From NCBI RefSeq assembly GCF_936270145.1, contig NZ_OW370537.1:1116001-1180000 (forward strand): a stretch of 64,000 nucleotides of DNA, read 5' to 3'. Origin of the DNA: Wolbachia endosymbiont of Oedothorax gibbosus. Its GTDB lineage: Bacteria > Pseudomonadota > Alphaproteobacteria > Rickettsiales > Anaplasmataceae. The position numbers were made by a program, and so were the translations under genes. The notes under the pieces are model-generated. The model was not told the origin of the DNA. It searched no databases and worked only from the letters and a program-made list of their open reading frames with translations. Shown piece after piece: positions 18,807 to 27,820 of the stretch; positions within the stretch are counted from its first letter, which is position 1, and each line of letters opens with the position of its first letter.

Positions 18807-19698
18807 GACTTCTTTCAAAATTCATGAAAGGAGCTCTCTATTGTGAATAGAGGCAATCAAATTAAATCTTAAGCCAAAACGTTTTCGTCGATTTCTATAT
18901 CTGTCAGAAATGATTTTAAACCTTTTCAATAAGCCGATTACGTTTTCAACTACCACTCTTCGTATAGAGAGAGATCTATTTTCTGCTTTTTTCTCCTTTG
19001 ATAAAGGATTCTTTTTTGATCTTCTATGTGGTAATTCAACATTTTTATGTATCTTTTGCATTCCTCTGTAACCAGAATCAGCTAGGATCTTAGTTTGCGG
19101 TAATATTGCTATCTTTGATTCTCTAAACATCCGAAAATCATGTTTTCTACCATTGGAGAAAGATGTACATACGACCTTTTTACTCTTCTTCTCTGTTACT
19201 ATTTGTGTTTTTATAGTATGCCTTTTTTTCTTTCCAGAGTAAAAGCGCTTTTGCTTTTTTTTGGCCTTTCTACTGCTGTTTCAGTTCCATCTATTACCAA
19301 AACTTCGTATTCTACATTACTATTTAATAGATCTTTTTTTCCTGGTAATGCAAAATCTGGATGTTTTATTAATGTGTCTTCTACCCACCTTATTATTTTA
19401 AAACAGTTGCTTTCACTCATGCCATAACTTTGTCCTATATGAAAATATGTACGATATTCTCTCATATATTCCAGTGCCATAAGTAATCTATCTTCTATAC
19501 AAAGTTTGCTTTTTCTTCCACTTCTAGCTTTTTTCCTTTTATCCTCCTCATCTAGAATTTCTACCATTCTCTTAAATGTTGATTTTTTTACCCCCGTTAA
19601 ACGTCGAAACTTTTCTCCTTCTAACTTTTCTATTTCCTTATATTTCATGCTTCCAAATACTTGATCTTACTCTCTCTCCCTCAATTTTGAAAGAAGTC
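18807..19698 (-). mobile_element. IS5-family (ISWpi1-like) insertion sequence, copy 1
   Basis: An 892-bp element with 16-bp perfect inverted repeats GACTTCTTTCAAAATT and a TA target duplication (18805-18806 and 19699-19700). Both transposase frames are the same as in the copy at 21709-22600, which lies in the same orientation 2902 bp away. The element resembles ISWpi1 of Wolbachia by its family, ends and two-frame transposase; the name itself is an inference. Confidence 0.93.
18822..19648 (-). CDS. IS5-family transposase, probably made by -1 ribosomal frameshifting
   Basis: The first frame (19648 to 19211, 145 codons) carries the N-terminal helix-turn-helix and the first catalytic Asp (VIDGTETAVERP). 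The second (ending at 18822) carries the next Asp (ADSGYRGM) and the Glu region (RRVVVENVIGLLKRF). A seven-A slippery run A_AAA_AAG sits at 19223-19229 on the minus strand. A -1 shift there joins LERKK to RHTIKTQIV, giving a 275-residue DDE transposase. The alternative is an inactivating frameshift, but both copies are identical, which favours a functional site. Confidence 0.85.
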
Positions 19699-19770
19699 TA
19701 ATGACCAGGGCTTCTTTTGCCTTTTTTTTCGCTTGGTAAATTTCTTAATATTTATGACTAAACGACAATC

Positions 19771-20180
19771 GTCATCCCGCTAGCTGGATCTCTTGTTAGC
19801 GGATGAGATACCGCGAATGAATCGCGGTATGACGGTCTGCGGCGGTATGACGGTGTAGATGATGGTTAAGTAATTCGTCATCCCGCTAGCTGGATCTCTT
19901 GTTAGCGGATGAGATACCGCGAATGAATCGTGGTATGACGGTTTGCGGTGGCATCTCGTCATCCCGCTGCTTGTTAGCGGGATCTCTTGTTAGCGGATGA
20001 GATACCGCGAATGAATCGCGGTATGACGGTCTGCGGCGGAACGACGGTTCGTGGCGGCATAGCAATTCGTCATCCCGCTGCTTGTTAGCGGGATCTCTTG
20101 TTAGCGGATGAGATACCGCGAATGAACCGCGGTATGACTGTTAAGTAGGGTGTCATCCAAGTAGCTGACACTGGGATCTA
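19771..20180. repeat. Tandem array of four palindromic repeat units
   Basis: Four units start at about 19771, 19877, 19958 and 20069 (spacing 106, 81 and 111 bp). Each begins GTCATCCCGCT, has one or two TTAGCGG blocks, and ends with the hairpin ATACCGCGA-ATGAA-TCGCGGTAT-GAC (one unit has CGTGGTAT, one has a CCGCGG variant). A different short palindrome (TGTCATCCAAGTAGCTGACA type, about 20151) follows. Arms are GC-rich against the AT-rich background. Single copies of the same sequence occur at 23.5-23.8, 25.7 and 27.4 kb. Confidence 0.85.
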
Positions 20181-20377
20181 TTTTGCATGTAACTCCAATT
20201 GTGTTTTGGCATAAAACGCGACGCGTATTAGACTTATTTGCAAGCAAAGCTTGCAAGGAACCAGCGTCATACACACATCCCTTTGGTGATAATGTTTGTT
20301 GATGCAAGATTATACCTTGAAAAAATTAAGTTTTAGTGCTATTAAATAGTTGTAAATTTTGTCTCTGTGGTAGCTTT

Positions 20378-21625
20378 ATGAATGTTGAAAGTAAAAAAAT
20401 ACATGATACTAAAATAAAATTACCAATATTTCTTGATTATCAATCTACTACTAAAGTAGATCCCCGTGTTTTAGAGGTGATGATACCTTACTTTGGTGAG
20501 TTCAGTAATGCACACTCTCGCAGCCATTCATTTGGTTGGACTGCTGAAGAAGCAGTGGAAAAAGCAAGGAAACACATCGCTGATCTGGTGAACGCAGATA
20601 GCAAAGAAATTATCTTTACCTCAGGTGCAACTGAGTCAAATAATGCGGCAATCAAGGGCGTTGCTCACTTTTATAAAAATAAAGGAAATCATATAATAAC
20701 TGTCTGCACGGAGCATAAGTGTGTTCTTGATTCTTGTCGGCATCTGGAAAATGAAGGCTTTAAAGTTACATATTTGCCTGTTAAGCAAAACGGAATTATA
20801 GATTTATCAAAGCTTGAGGAAGCAATTACTGATAAAACAATCCTGGTTTCAGTGATGATGGTAAATAATGAAATCGGAGTAATTCAGCCTGTAAAGGAGA
20901 TTGGTGAAATATGCAGGAAGCGTAATATATTCTTCCATACAGATGCAGCTCAAAGCTTTGGAAAAGTTCCAATTGATGTTAATGAGATGTGCATTGATCT
21001 TATGAGTCTCTCTAGCCACAAAATTTATGGACCTATGGGAATAGGTGCATTATATGTCCGTAGAAAGAATCCTCGTGTTAGGCTGATACCGCTAATTAGT
21101 GGTGGTGGACAGGAAAGAGGCATGCGCTCTGGCACAGTTCCAACTCCCCTTGCAGTCGGTTTTGGTGAAGCGGCACGTATTGCTAGAGAAGAAATGAAAA
21201 AAGAAACAACTAGAGTGGAAGAATTAAGGGATATTTTGTATAATAAGATAAAAGAAGCGTTTCCTGATATCGTTTTAAATGGTGATTATGAAAATAGAAT
21301 TCCTGGCAACCTAAACTTGAGCTTTCCCTATGTTGAGGGTGAGTCTCTCATCATGGCAATCAAGGATTTAGCAGTAAGTTCTGGTTCTGCGTGCACGTCT
21401 GCGTCTCTTGAGCCTTCCTATGTCGTACGGTCGTTAAATAATGGCCATGACCTTGAGCATTCATCAATTAGATTTGGCCTAGGTCGATTTACAACTAAAG
21501 AAGAAGTTTTGTACGCAGCAGATCTTGTTGCTAAAAATGTTGGCCGACTGAGAGAAATGAGCCCACTTTGGGAGATGGTACAAGAAGGAGTAGATTTGAA
21601 CACCGTAAAATGGGACTCTCATTAA
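20378..21625 (+). CDS. iscS: Cysteine desulfurase IscS
   Basis: A PLP enzyme that takes sulfur from cysteine for Fe-S cluster and thio-tRNA synthesis. The 415 residues include the PLP lysine in SLSSHKIYG, the cofactor-contact TEHK and DAAQ motifs, and the catalytic Cys in [11 protein letters not shown] chose ATG 20378; the frame is open to a GTG at 20336 but the added residues are not conserved in style. It stands alone between two IS copies and no iscU follows, so the usual isc gene order is broken here. Before the IS arrived it ended about 55 bp from the convergent nuclease gene. Confidence 0.94.
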   Translation: MNVESKKIHDTKIKLPIFLDYQSTTKVDPRVLEVMIPYFGEFSNAHSRSHSFGWTAEEAVEKARKHIADLVNADSKEIIFTSGATESNNAAIKGVAHFYKNKGNHIITVCTEHKCVLDSCRHLENEGFKVTYLPVKQNGIIDLSKLEEAITDKTILVSVMMVNNEIGVIQPVKEIGEICRKRNIFFHTDAAQSFGKVPIDVNEMCIDLMSLSSHKIYGPMGIGALYVRRKNPRVRLIPLISGGGQERGMRSGTVPTPLAVGFGEAARIAREEMKKETTRVEELRDILYNKIKEAFPDIVLNGDYENRIPGNLNLSFPYVEGESLIMAIKDLAVSSGSACTSASLEPSYVVRSLNNGHDLEHSSIRFGLGRFTTKEEVLYAADLVAKNVGRLREMSPLWEMVQEGVDLNTVKWDSH

Positions 21626-21708
21626 ATGCATCCATTCCAATTGCAAATGCGCTTTGAAATCACTCTGTAACCATTCACACTTAATTCTGCAATTCTTTGA
21701 TCTCACTA

Positions 21709-22600
21709 GACTTCTTTCAAAATTCATGAAAGGAGCTCTCTATTGTGAATAGAGGCAATCAAATTAAATCTTAAGCCAAAACGTTTTCGTCGATTTCTAT
21801 ATCTGTCAGAAATGATTTTAAACCTTTTCAATAAGCCGATTACGTTTTCAACTACCACTCTTCGTATAGAGAGAGATCTATTTTCTGCTTTTTTCTCCTT
21901 TGATAAAGGATTCTTTTTTGATCTTCTATGTGGTAATTCAACATTTTTATGTATCTTTTGCATTCCTCTGTAACCAGAATCAGCTAGGATCTTAGTTTGC
22001 GGTAATATTGCTATCTTTGATTCTCTAAACATCCGAAAATCATGTTTTCTACCATTGGAGAAAGATGTACATACGACCTTTTTACTCTTCTTCTCTGTTA
22101 CTATTTGTGTTTTTATAGTATGCCTTTTTTTCTTTCCAGAGTAAAAGCGCTTTTGCTTTTTTTTGGCCTTTCTACTGCTGTTTCAGTTCCATCTATTACC
22201 AAAACTTCGTATTCTACATTACTATTTAATAGATCTTTTTTTCCTGGTAATGCAAAATCTGGATGTTTTATTAATGTGTCTTCTACCCACCTTATTATTT
22301 TAAAACAGTTGCTTTCACTCATGCCATAACTTTGTCCTATATGAAAATATGTACGATATTCTCTCATATATTCCAGTGCCATAAGTAATCTATCTTCTAT
22401 ACAAAGTTTGCTTTTTCTTCCACTTCTAGCTTTTTTCCTTTTATCCTCCTCATCTAGAATTTCTACCATTCTCTTAAATGTTGATTTTTTTACCCCCGTT
22501 AAACGTCGAAACTTTTCTCCTTCTAACTTTTCTATTTCCTTATATTTCATGCTTCCAAATACTTGATCTTACTCTCTCTCCCTCAATTTTGAAAGAAGTC
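21709..22600 (-). mobile_element. IS5-family (ISWpi1-like) insertion sequence, copy 2
   Basis: An 892-bp copy with the same 16-bp inverted repeats and encoded frames as copy 1, flanked by TA (21707-21708 and 22601-22602). It sits in the last codons of the PD-(D/E)XK nuclease gene. Excising the IS and one TA restores that gene with the ending MSSEIKELQN and a stop at 21681-21683. Confidence 0.94.
21724..22550 (-). CDS. IS5-family transposase, probable -1 frameshift, copy 2
   Basis: Same two frames as copy 1: 22550 to 22113 and the frame ending at 21724. The slippery seven-A run lies at 22125-22131. The predicted joined product is 275 residues. Because both proteins are unchanged between copies, the element has moved or been converted recently and is probably active. 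Confidence 0.85.
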
Positions 22601-23441
22601 TACTCATAGAAAGACCAGTTGTTTGAGCTATAATATTAAAAGAAACACCTGCTTTAAGTAGATTCTTTGCAACTTCAATTTCCCTTTCTTTTCTACCTTC
22701 CTCTTTAGCAAGATCAAGTCTGTATTCAAGAATGGCTTCTTCTTTGCGCAGATCCATTATTCTTTCTTCATAAGCTACTAGATCTTTTTCATTCCAGCTA
22801 AACCTGTCTAATTCATCGTAGGCTAACTTTATTATCGGTGCTTTTTCTGCTATTTTCCTTAAGTCTTCTTCCGTAGTTTCATCTGCATATTTGAAGAAAA
22901 ATAACCAACGATCCACTATGCTTTCTAGCTGTTCTTCCTTATTCTTAGGAAATTTAGGTAGTTCAATAAATACAAATTGAAAATCTTTTAAGTCATGCTC
23001 ATTGGTTTTCTCATCTCTTATAGTGTGGCTGGATATATAATCAAGCTTATCAGGAAATAAATTACAATTAGAGATAGCAATAAAGAAAACCTTCTTTAAA
23101 TCAATGTACTTACCAGATTTATCAGCTTGCCTTGAGTAAGCCTTAGCAGCATATAGTTGAGCTCGTTTTTCGAAGCCTTTATCGCGAGTGAGCTGCATTT
23201 CAATCACATACCTGGCCCCACTAGAATCCCTGCAAAGAACATCAACTATACTTTGCTTATCAGATGCAATTTCAGGATCCATTATAGTACTGAGGAATTC
23301 CACTTCTTGTATAGTATTTATCTCGGTAAACCCTAAAATATCGTTCAAAAAATGGACAAGAATATTCTTATTTTTTTCAGTACCAAAGATTCTTTTAAAG
23401 GTTAAATCCAGCTTAGGGTCGAGAAACTTAGATAAAGCCAT
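22569..23441 (-). CDS. Rpn-family (PD-(D/E)XK) nuclease/putative transposase, 3' end altered by an IS
   Basis: The 290-residue frame has the N-terminal FLDPKLDLTFKRIFG block, then SIVDVLCRDSSGARYVIEMQLTRD, whose D-x(n)-E-x-Q pattern forms the nuclease site, and the RAQLYAAKAYSRQ segment. Such Rpn/PDDEXK_2 proteins promote recombination in E. coli and are abundant in Wolbachia. The start is ATG 23441; a TTG two codons earlier is less likely. The IS at 21709-22600 replaces the last 8 residues: the present frame ends ...MSRLLSKLRERE, encoded by the IS end. The ancestral protein would be 288 residues. The nuclease core is untouched, so it may still function. Confidence 0.82.
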   Translation of the reverse strand: MALSKFLDPKLDLTFKRIFGTEKNKNILVHFLNDILGFTEINTIQEVEFLSTIMDPEIASDKQSIVDVLCRDSSGARYVIEMQLTRDKGFEKRAQLYAAKAYSRQADKSGKYIDLKKVFFIAISNCNLFPDKLDYISSHTIRDEKTNEHDLKDFQFVFIELPKFPKNKEEQLESIVDRWLFFFKYADETTEEDLRKIAEKAPIIKLAYDELDRFSWNEKDLVAYEERIMDLRKEEAILEYRLDLAKEEGRKEREIEVAKNLLKAGVSFNIIAQTTGLSMSRLLSKLRERE

Positions 23442-23515
23442 AGCCAAAGTGCTTAAAAATATTAATAATTATACACTATTATTAACAATTATTCAACCAT
23501 ATTTTTGAAGATAGC

Positions 23516-23762
23516 TATACCGCCGCGGTATCTCTTAGCCGCTAACACGTAGCGGAATGATGGTTGTCAGGATCCCAGTAGCCTCCCTCCCCTGTCATCC
23601 AAGTAGCTGACACTGGGATCTAGCTTTTTGGTAATTTTATCGAAAATGTTTGCTCGTTTACAATCAATTTTCCTGGATCCCAGACTGGGATGACACCCTA
23701 CTTAACCGTCATACCGCGATTCATTCACGGTATCTCTTAGCCGCTAACAAGTAGCGGGATGA
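23516..23762. repeat. Cluster of dispersed palindromic repeats
   Basis: Several GC-rich elements fill the gap between the nuclease gene and dxr. These are ATACCGCCGCGGTAT with TTAGCCGCTAACACGTAGCGG (23516-23563), a TGTCATCCAAGTAGCTGACA type (about 23594), a GGATCCCAGACTGGGATGACA palindrome (about 23672), and CATACCGCGATTCATTCACGG with TAGCCGCTAAC...GTAGCGGGATGACG (about 23709-23762). The last is the same repeat as the array at 19.8 kb in the opposite orientation. Confidence 0.8.
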
Positions 23763-23821
23763 CGATTGTGCATCGTGTTTTGCTAAAAAAAAATCACAGA
23801 ATACAGTCTGGTTACATTACT

Positions 23822-24994
23822 CTAGCTACATGCAACAACTTTACTTTCAACGATTTTATTAGCAATAATACGACTTTCACAATCAATATTTATTATATCA
23901 GATAGTGAATTAATATCAGTGTAACTATCAAAACTTTCCATTGTTGATTCCACTACCTCTACTATTTTTAAAAAGCCGATTCGTGACTTCAAAAATTCAT
24001 TAACAGCTATTTCATTTGCAGCATTGAACACAATACTGTTCGTTTGTGGAGCAGAAGAGCTTAACACTGCCATGCTAAGCTTTAGCGCAGGAAAACGCTT
24101 ATGGTCTGGTTCTTGAAAGGTCAATTTTCCTTGCTTTGTTAAATCTAATTTACGATTTAAAGCTGATCTTTCTGGCCAAGATAGAGCATATGAAATAGGA
24201 ATTGCCATGTCAGTTTCTGTAAGCACAGCAAAGTTGAACCCATCCTTATAAGTTACAATTCCATGTACTATTGATTCAGGATGCACTATTGCTTCAATTT
24301 TACTCGGGCTGATATTAAACAAGTTATGTGCTTCTATTATCTCTAGTGCCTTATTCATCATTGTTGCACTATCAATCGAGATTTTCTTTCCCATATTCCA
24401 AGTGGGGTGACTAAGCGCCTGATCTACCATAACATTTCTTAATTGCTCAGAACTATAGTTTAAGAATGGTCCACCAGAAGCAGTAAGTATGATCTTTTCT
24501 ACGCATTTATCGTCATTTTGCAAAACTTGAAAAATTGCATTGTGCTCAGAGTCAATAGGGATTATTTGTACATTTTTTTCTTTAGCTTTTTTGAGTAATA
24601 ACTTTCCACCGCAAACAATGCTTTCTTTGTTCGCTAGTGCAATGACTTTAGTGCCACTTTCTATGACTTTCATAACTGGCCCAAGGCCTGCAATACCAAC
24701 TATTGCAATAACTGAGAGATCAACGGGTAGGGAAGCAACATTTACTAGACCTTCAGCGCCAATTGCTATTTTTACATCTGTACCAAGTAAACTTTCTTTC
24801 AAATCTTTGTAAAGCCTTTCATCGGAGATAGCAACATATTTTGCATTTAGCAGCTTTGCTTGGTGTGCCAGTAGAGCAAAGTTCGAATGGGCACTTAGTG
24901 CTTCCACTTGGTATTCTTCTTTTCTCTTTGAGAGCAAATCTACAGTCTTTTTTCCAACACTTCCTGTTGATCCTAAAACTGAAACCTTTTTCAC
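23822..24994 (-). CDS. dxr: 1-deoxy-D-xylulose 5-phosphate reductoisomerase
   Basis: Second step of the MEP isoprenoid pathway, making 2-C-methyl-D-erythritol 4-phosphate with NADPH. In 390 residues it shows the N-terminal VLGSTGSVGKKT dinucleotide fold, the metal-binding DSEHNAIFQ, and the mobile-loop region HPTWNMGKKISIDSATMMNKALEIIEAH. Length is normal. The start is a GTG; no ATG lies at a suitable place. In this organism the pathway feeds undecaprenyl and ubiquinone synthesis (inference). Confidence 0.95.
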   Translation of the reverse strand: MKKVSVLGSTGSVGKKTVDLLSKRKEEYQVEALSAHSNFALLAHQAKLLNAKYVAISDERLYKDLKESLLGTDVKIAIGAEGLVNVASLPVDLSVIAIVGIAGLGPVMKVIESGTKVIALANKESIVCGGKLLLKKAKEKNVQIIPIDSEHNAIFQVLQNDDKCVEKIILTASGGPFLNYSSEQLRNVMVDQALSHPTWNMGKKISIDSATMMNKALEIIEAHNLFNISPSKIEAIVHPESIVHGIVTYKDGFNFAVLTETDMAIPISYALSWPERSALNRKLDLTKQGKLTFQEPDHKRFPALKLSMAVLSSSAPQTNSIVFNAANEIAVNEFLKSRIGFLKIVEVVESTMESFDSYTDINSLSDIINIDCESRIIANKIVESKVVACS

Positions 24995-25067
24995 TAAGAC
25001 AAACTCACAACAATAGCAACTTTTCTTATTAGGTCTTCTCGCATACTATTCGGCAGTTCTTAAGCGT

Positions 25068-25559
25068 TTAACCAAGTTCAGGTCCGTGGTCATCGCCAAC
25101 AGATGGTGAAGGACCAGGTGAAAAAGATTGACCATGGTGATCACCTGCATCATGCATGTCTTGCAAACCATCAGCATTATGAGCTATTTCGTTATTGGCA
25201 TGAGGGTAATCATCCGGATGAGGCCCTTCACCACCATGATCCATGTCCATTCCTTCCGATGGCATTTCATCTCCACCTCCACCTGAAAAATATTCTGCAA
25301 GGCCTTCAAGAAGTTTTATGCCAAACATATTACCTGACTTTCCAAACAGTGTTGCTAGACTACTGCCACTCACCAAACCTTCAAATACGTTACTATAAGC
25401 AGCAATTGCTCCTTCATGAAAGTTGAACAACCATTTCATTCCATCCACAACTGTTGAAACAGAGTCACTATGACCAAGACCAAAACCACTTTTCTCACCA
25501 GCAGCCTCTTGGTGTTGCTGCTGCGCTTGCCATTCTGCAATGTTTGGACCTTCGCTCAT
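25068..25559 (-). CDS. Hypothetical acidic protein with a His/Asp/Gly-rich tail
   Basis: I do not recognise this 163-residue protein. The first 30 residues are Gln/Gly-rich. A middle part (about 38-90) has hydrophobic stretches around a Gly/Ser segment (GLVSGSSLATLFGKSGNMFG). The tail from about 95 is rich in Asp, His, Gly and Pro (MDMDHGGEGPHPDDYPH ... DMHDAGDHHGQ). The tail could bind metal or be disordered. There is no signal peptide. ATG 25559 follows a GAGAG. It lies alone between dxr and the mla genes, on the same strand. Confidence 0.6.
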   Translation of the reverse strand: MSEGPNIAEWQAQQQHQEAAGEKSGFGLGHSDSVSTVVDGMKWLFNFHEGAIAAYSNVFEGLVSGSSLATLFGKSGNMFGIKLLEGLAEYFSGGGGDEMPSEGMDMDHGGEGPHPDDYPHANNEIAHNADGLQDMHDAGDHHGQSFSPGPSPSVGDDHGPELG

Positions 25560-25705
25560 AAATTTTTACTCTCAACCTTAAGCTATTATTTTATCACAAA
25601 TATTGCAAAATATCAATAGAGCTTTTGAATATAGCTAATACAAGTAATTTCTGTCATCCTATATATAGCTAAACTGACTTACGACAATTTGAAAAACGAC
25701 AAATT

Positions 25706-25769
25706 CGTCATTCCGCTACTAGTTAGCGGAATCTATGCCGAGATACCGCGAATGAATCGCGGTATGACG
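25706..25769. repeat. Single palindromic repeat unit
   Basis: CGTCATTCCGCTA...TTAGCGGAAT, then ATACCGCGA-ATGAA-TCGCGGTAT-GACG: two hairpins of the same family as the 19.8-kb array. It lies in the 257-bp gap between mlaF and the His-rich protein gene; the rest of that gap shows nothing recognisable. Confidence 0.8.
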
Positions 25770-25816
25770 TGTTAGCTATAGGATCCAGTTTGAAAAAATC
25801 CGAATTCCAATGTCTG

Positions 25817-26521
25817 CTACCTTATATAACGAATGAATTTCTTTATATATTCGTTATTAGTATTTTGTATTTCCTGAACAGTTCCATGGGAAATGATCTC
25901 CCCTTCATATAATACTGCTATTTTATCAGCTATTTTAAATGCACTATGAATATCATGTGTAATCGTGATAATTGTAGGGTTAAAGTCTTGAGATAATTTT
26001 ATTATTATCTCGTTTACTATATCTGACATAATTGGGTCCAATCCTGAAGTTGGTTCATCCAATATGATGATTTCTGGGTTGTGTGCAATCGCCCTTGCAA
26101 GTGCTACTCTTTTTTTCATTCCACCTGACAATTCTATTGGAAACATATCTGCTATATTTTCTTCCAATCCAACATCATTTAGCTTTTCAATTGCTAGCTG
26201 TTTTGCATCCTTTTTGCTGATATTAAAGCGCTTTTTATAATTAAAAGATATATTTTCCCACACTGTAACGTAGTCAAATAAAGCGGAATTTTGAAATAAA
26301 ACCCCAAATTTATTTTTGCTTTTACTATTTATTTTAATAGACCCTGAGTCTGGAGCAAGCAAGCCAATGATTGTTTTTGTTAATACAGATTTGCCGCTTC
26401 CTGAGCCACCAAGTATGACTAATGATTCCCCTTTTGATATATCAAGATTTAGATCTTTTAGTATTGTCCTGTCATCAAAAGATAAGCTTAAGTTCGATAT
26501 TGATATTATGGAGTTACGCAT
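25817..26521 (-). CDS. mlaF: Phospholipid-transport ABC ATPase MlaF
   Basis: Powers the Mla system that moves phospholipids between inner and outer membranes. The 234-residue protein has Walker A GGSGSGKSV, signature LSGGMKKRVALARAIAHN, Walker B IIILDEPTSGLDP and the H-loop His in ITHDIHS. The GMKKR variant of the signature is typical of MlaF. It overlaps mlaE by 8 bases and is probably translated together with it. mlaD is not adjacent. Confidence 0.9.
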   Translation of the reverse strand: MRNSIISISNLSLSFDDRTILKDLNLDISKGESLVILGGSGSGKSVLTKTIIGLLAPDSGSIKINSKSKNKFGVLFQNSALFDYVTVWENISFNYKKRFNISKKDAKQLAIEKLNDVGLEENIADMFPIELSGGMKKRVALARAIAHNPEIIILDEPTSGLDPIMSDIVNEIIIKLSQDFNPTIITITHDIHSAFKIADKIAVLYEGEIISHGTVQEIQNTNNEYIKKFIRYIR

Positions 26522-27296
26522 GTATCAAAGTAATCATGTAGTTTGCTAAAATGATCAGTATGGACGATAAAACAACAGTTGATGTTGTAGCAACACCTAC
26601 TCCTCGTGCACCTTCTTTGCAATGGTAACCGTAATAGCAGCTTGAGACAGAAATTATGGCGCCAAAAGCAGTTGCTTTAGCTAACCCAGTTACAAAATCG
26701 TACGTATTAAAGAACTGAGCTGTGTGTTTAATGTATATATTTAAATTGTGGTTAAATTCGAAGACTGCAGTGATACATCCTCCAAATATTCCTATTAAAT
26801 CTGCACATACTGTAAGTATGGGAAATACTATGATTGACGCTAAAATCCTTGGTGCAATTAAATATTTAAAAGGGTTGATGTTCAAGGTTGTAAGTGCATC
26901 TATTTGCTCGGTGATGCGCATTGTACCAATTTCTGCTGCAACTGATGATCCAACCTTTCCTACCATTATTAAGCTGATCAAAACTGGTCCTAACTCTTTA
27001 ATGATAGTGATCGTAACAAGTTTGGGTATTATCTGTTCTTGGTTAATTAATGGGTCACTCAAGCTACTTTGTAAAACTATCGCCGCTCCTATGAAAACTC
27101 CAGCGAGCCCAACAATTGGCAGAGAGAAAAAGCCTATCTCTATAATTTGTCTTGCTACGTTGCTAAAATAATATGGCGGCACAAGGCAGTGATATAGAGA
27201 TTGAATAAAAAATATGAATGCACTACCAAGCCTTAACAAAAACTTGATAAAGTACCTACCAATTATTCTAACACTATTTATATCAAAAAAGCTCAC
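26514..27296 (-). CDS. mlaE: Phospholipid-transport ABC permease MlaE
   Basis: A 260-residue integral membrane subunit with about five to six hydrophobic segments. Family blocks are GAAIVLQSS, TITIIKELGPVLISLIMVGKVGSSVAAEIGTM and KATAFGAIISVSSCYYGYHCKEGARGVGVATT. Works with MlaF in retrograde lipid transport. The start is a GTG (GTGAGCTTT). The stop lies within the beginning of mlaF. Confidence 0.92.
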   Translation of the reverse strand: MSFFDINSVRIIGRYFIKFLLRLGSAFIFFIQSLYHCLVPPYYFSNVARQIIEIGFFSLPIVGLAGVFIGAAIVLQSSLSDPLINQEQIIPKLVTITIIKELGPVLISLIMVGKVGSSVAAEIGTMRITEQIDALTTLNINPFKYLIAPRILASIIVFPILTVCADLIGIFGGCITAVFEFNHNLNIYIKHTAQFFNTYDFVTGLAKATAFGAIISVSSCYYGYHCKEGARGVGVATTSTVVLSSILIILANYMITLIHA

Positions 27297-27434
27297 TTTG
27301 TATTCATTTTAGCTAGAGTTACTGATTTTATTAAAATTTTTATTAACTTTATCGCAAAGTATAGCTGAGATATGTTTTAAGTTCAACATACTTGATGTGT
27401 TAATTTAAAGCTTAACCCAAGAAAGGTTTCCCTA

Positions 27435-27490
27435 CGTCATACCGCGATTCATTCGCGGTATAGATTCCGCTAACAAGTAGCGGAATGACG
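27435..27490. repeat. Single palindromic repeat unit, opposite orientation
   Basis: CGTCATACCGCGATTCATTCGCGGTATAGATTCCGCTAACAAGTAGCGGAATGACG is composed of a 9-bp stem hairpin and a second CCGCT..AGCGG hairpin, the reverse complement of the unit at 25706-25769. It lies in the 331-bp gap upstream of rpmF, which otherwise shows no gene. Confidence 0.8.
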
Positions 27491-27627
27491 GTTTTTCAAA
27501 TTGTAGAGCCACTTTAGCTATAGAACTCAATTACATAAGCAAACCTTACTTATTTTATTATCCCTGTTTACTTCCTGTAAAAAATATGTTACTAATGTAT
27601 TGTATTTGTAGTAGAATGGAGGAAATT

Positions 27628-27810
27628 TTGGCAGTTCCAAAAAGAAAAAAGTCAAAGTCAAGGCGTAATATGCATCGTTCTCATCATGCTATTGAGCCCA
27701 AGAATATTGTGGTGTGCTCAACAACTGGGGAATTCATGTTGCCTCATAACGTGGCAGTTGATGGCAGTTACAAAGGAAAACGGGTTTTCATTAAGCAACA
27801 GGCAGAATGA
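27628..27810 (+). CDS. rpmF: 50S ribosomal protein L32
   Basis: A small large-subunit protein (60 residues). It begins AVPKRKKSKSRRNMHRSHHA, the canonical L32 N-terminus, and lacks the usual zinc cysteines except one. The start is a TTG at 27628, decided by GGAGG at 27618-27622 five bases upstream and by family alignment. The frame is open further upstream but that part is not L32. It heads the rpmF-plsX-fabH cluster common in proteobacteria. Confidence 0.95.
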   Translation: MAVPKRKKSKSRRNMHRSHHAIEPKNIVVCSTTGEFMLPHNVAVDGSYKGKRVFIKQQAE

Positions 27811-27820
27811 CTATTATGGT

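Noticed and set aside
20101-20307. 68-codon minus-strand frame in the palindrome array
   Set aside because: It reads through repeats shared with other gaps and has no family match.
21418-21727. Minus-strand frames opposite the iscS end
   Set aside because: They run over iscS and into the IS border; no start signal or family match.
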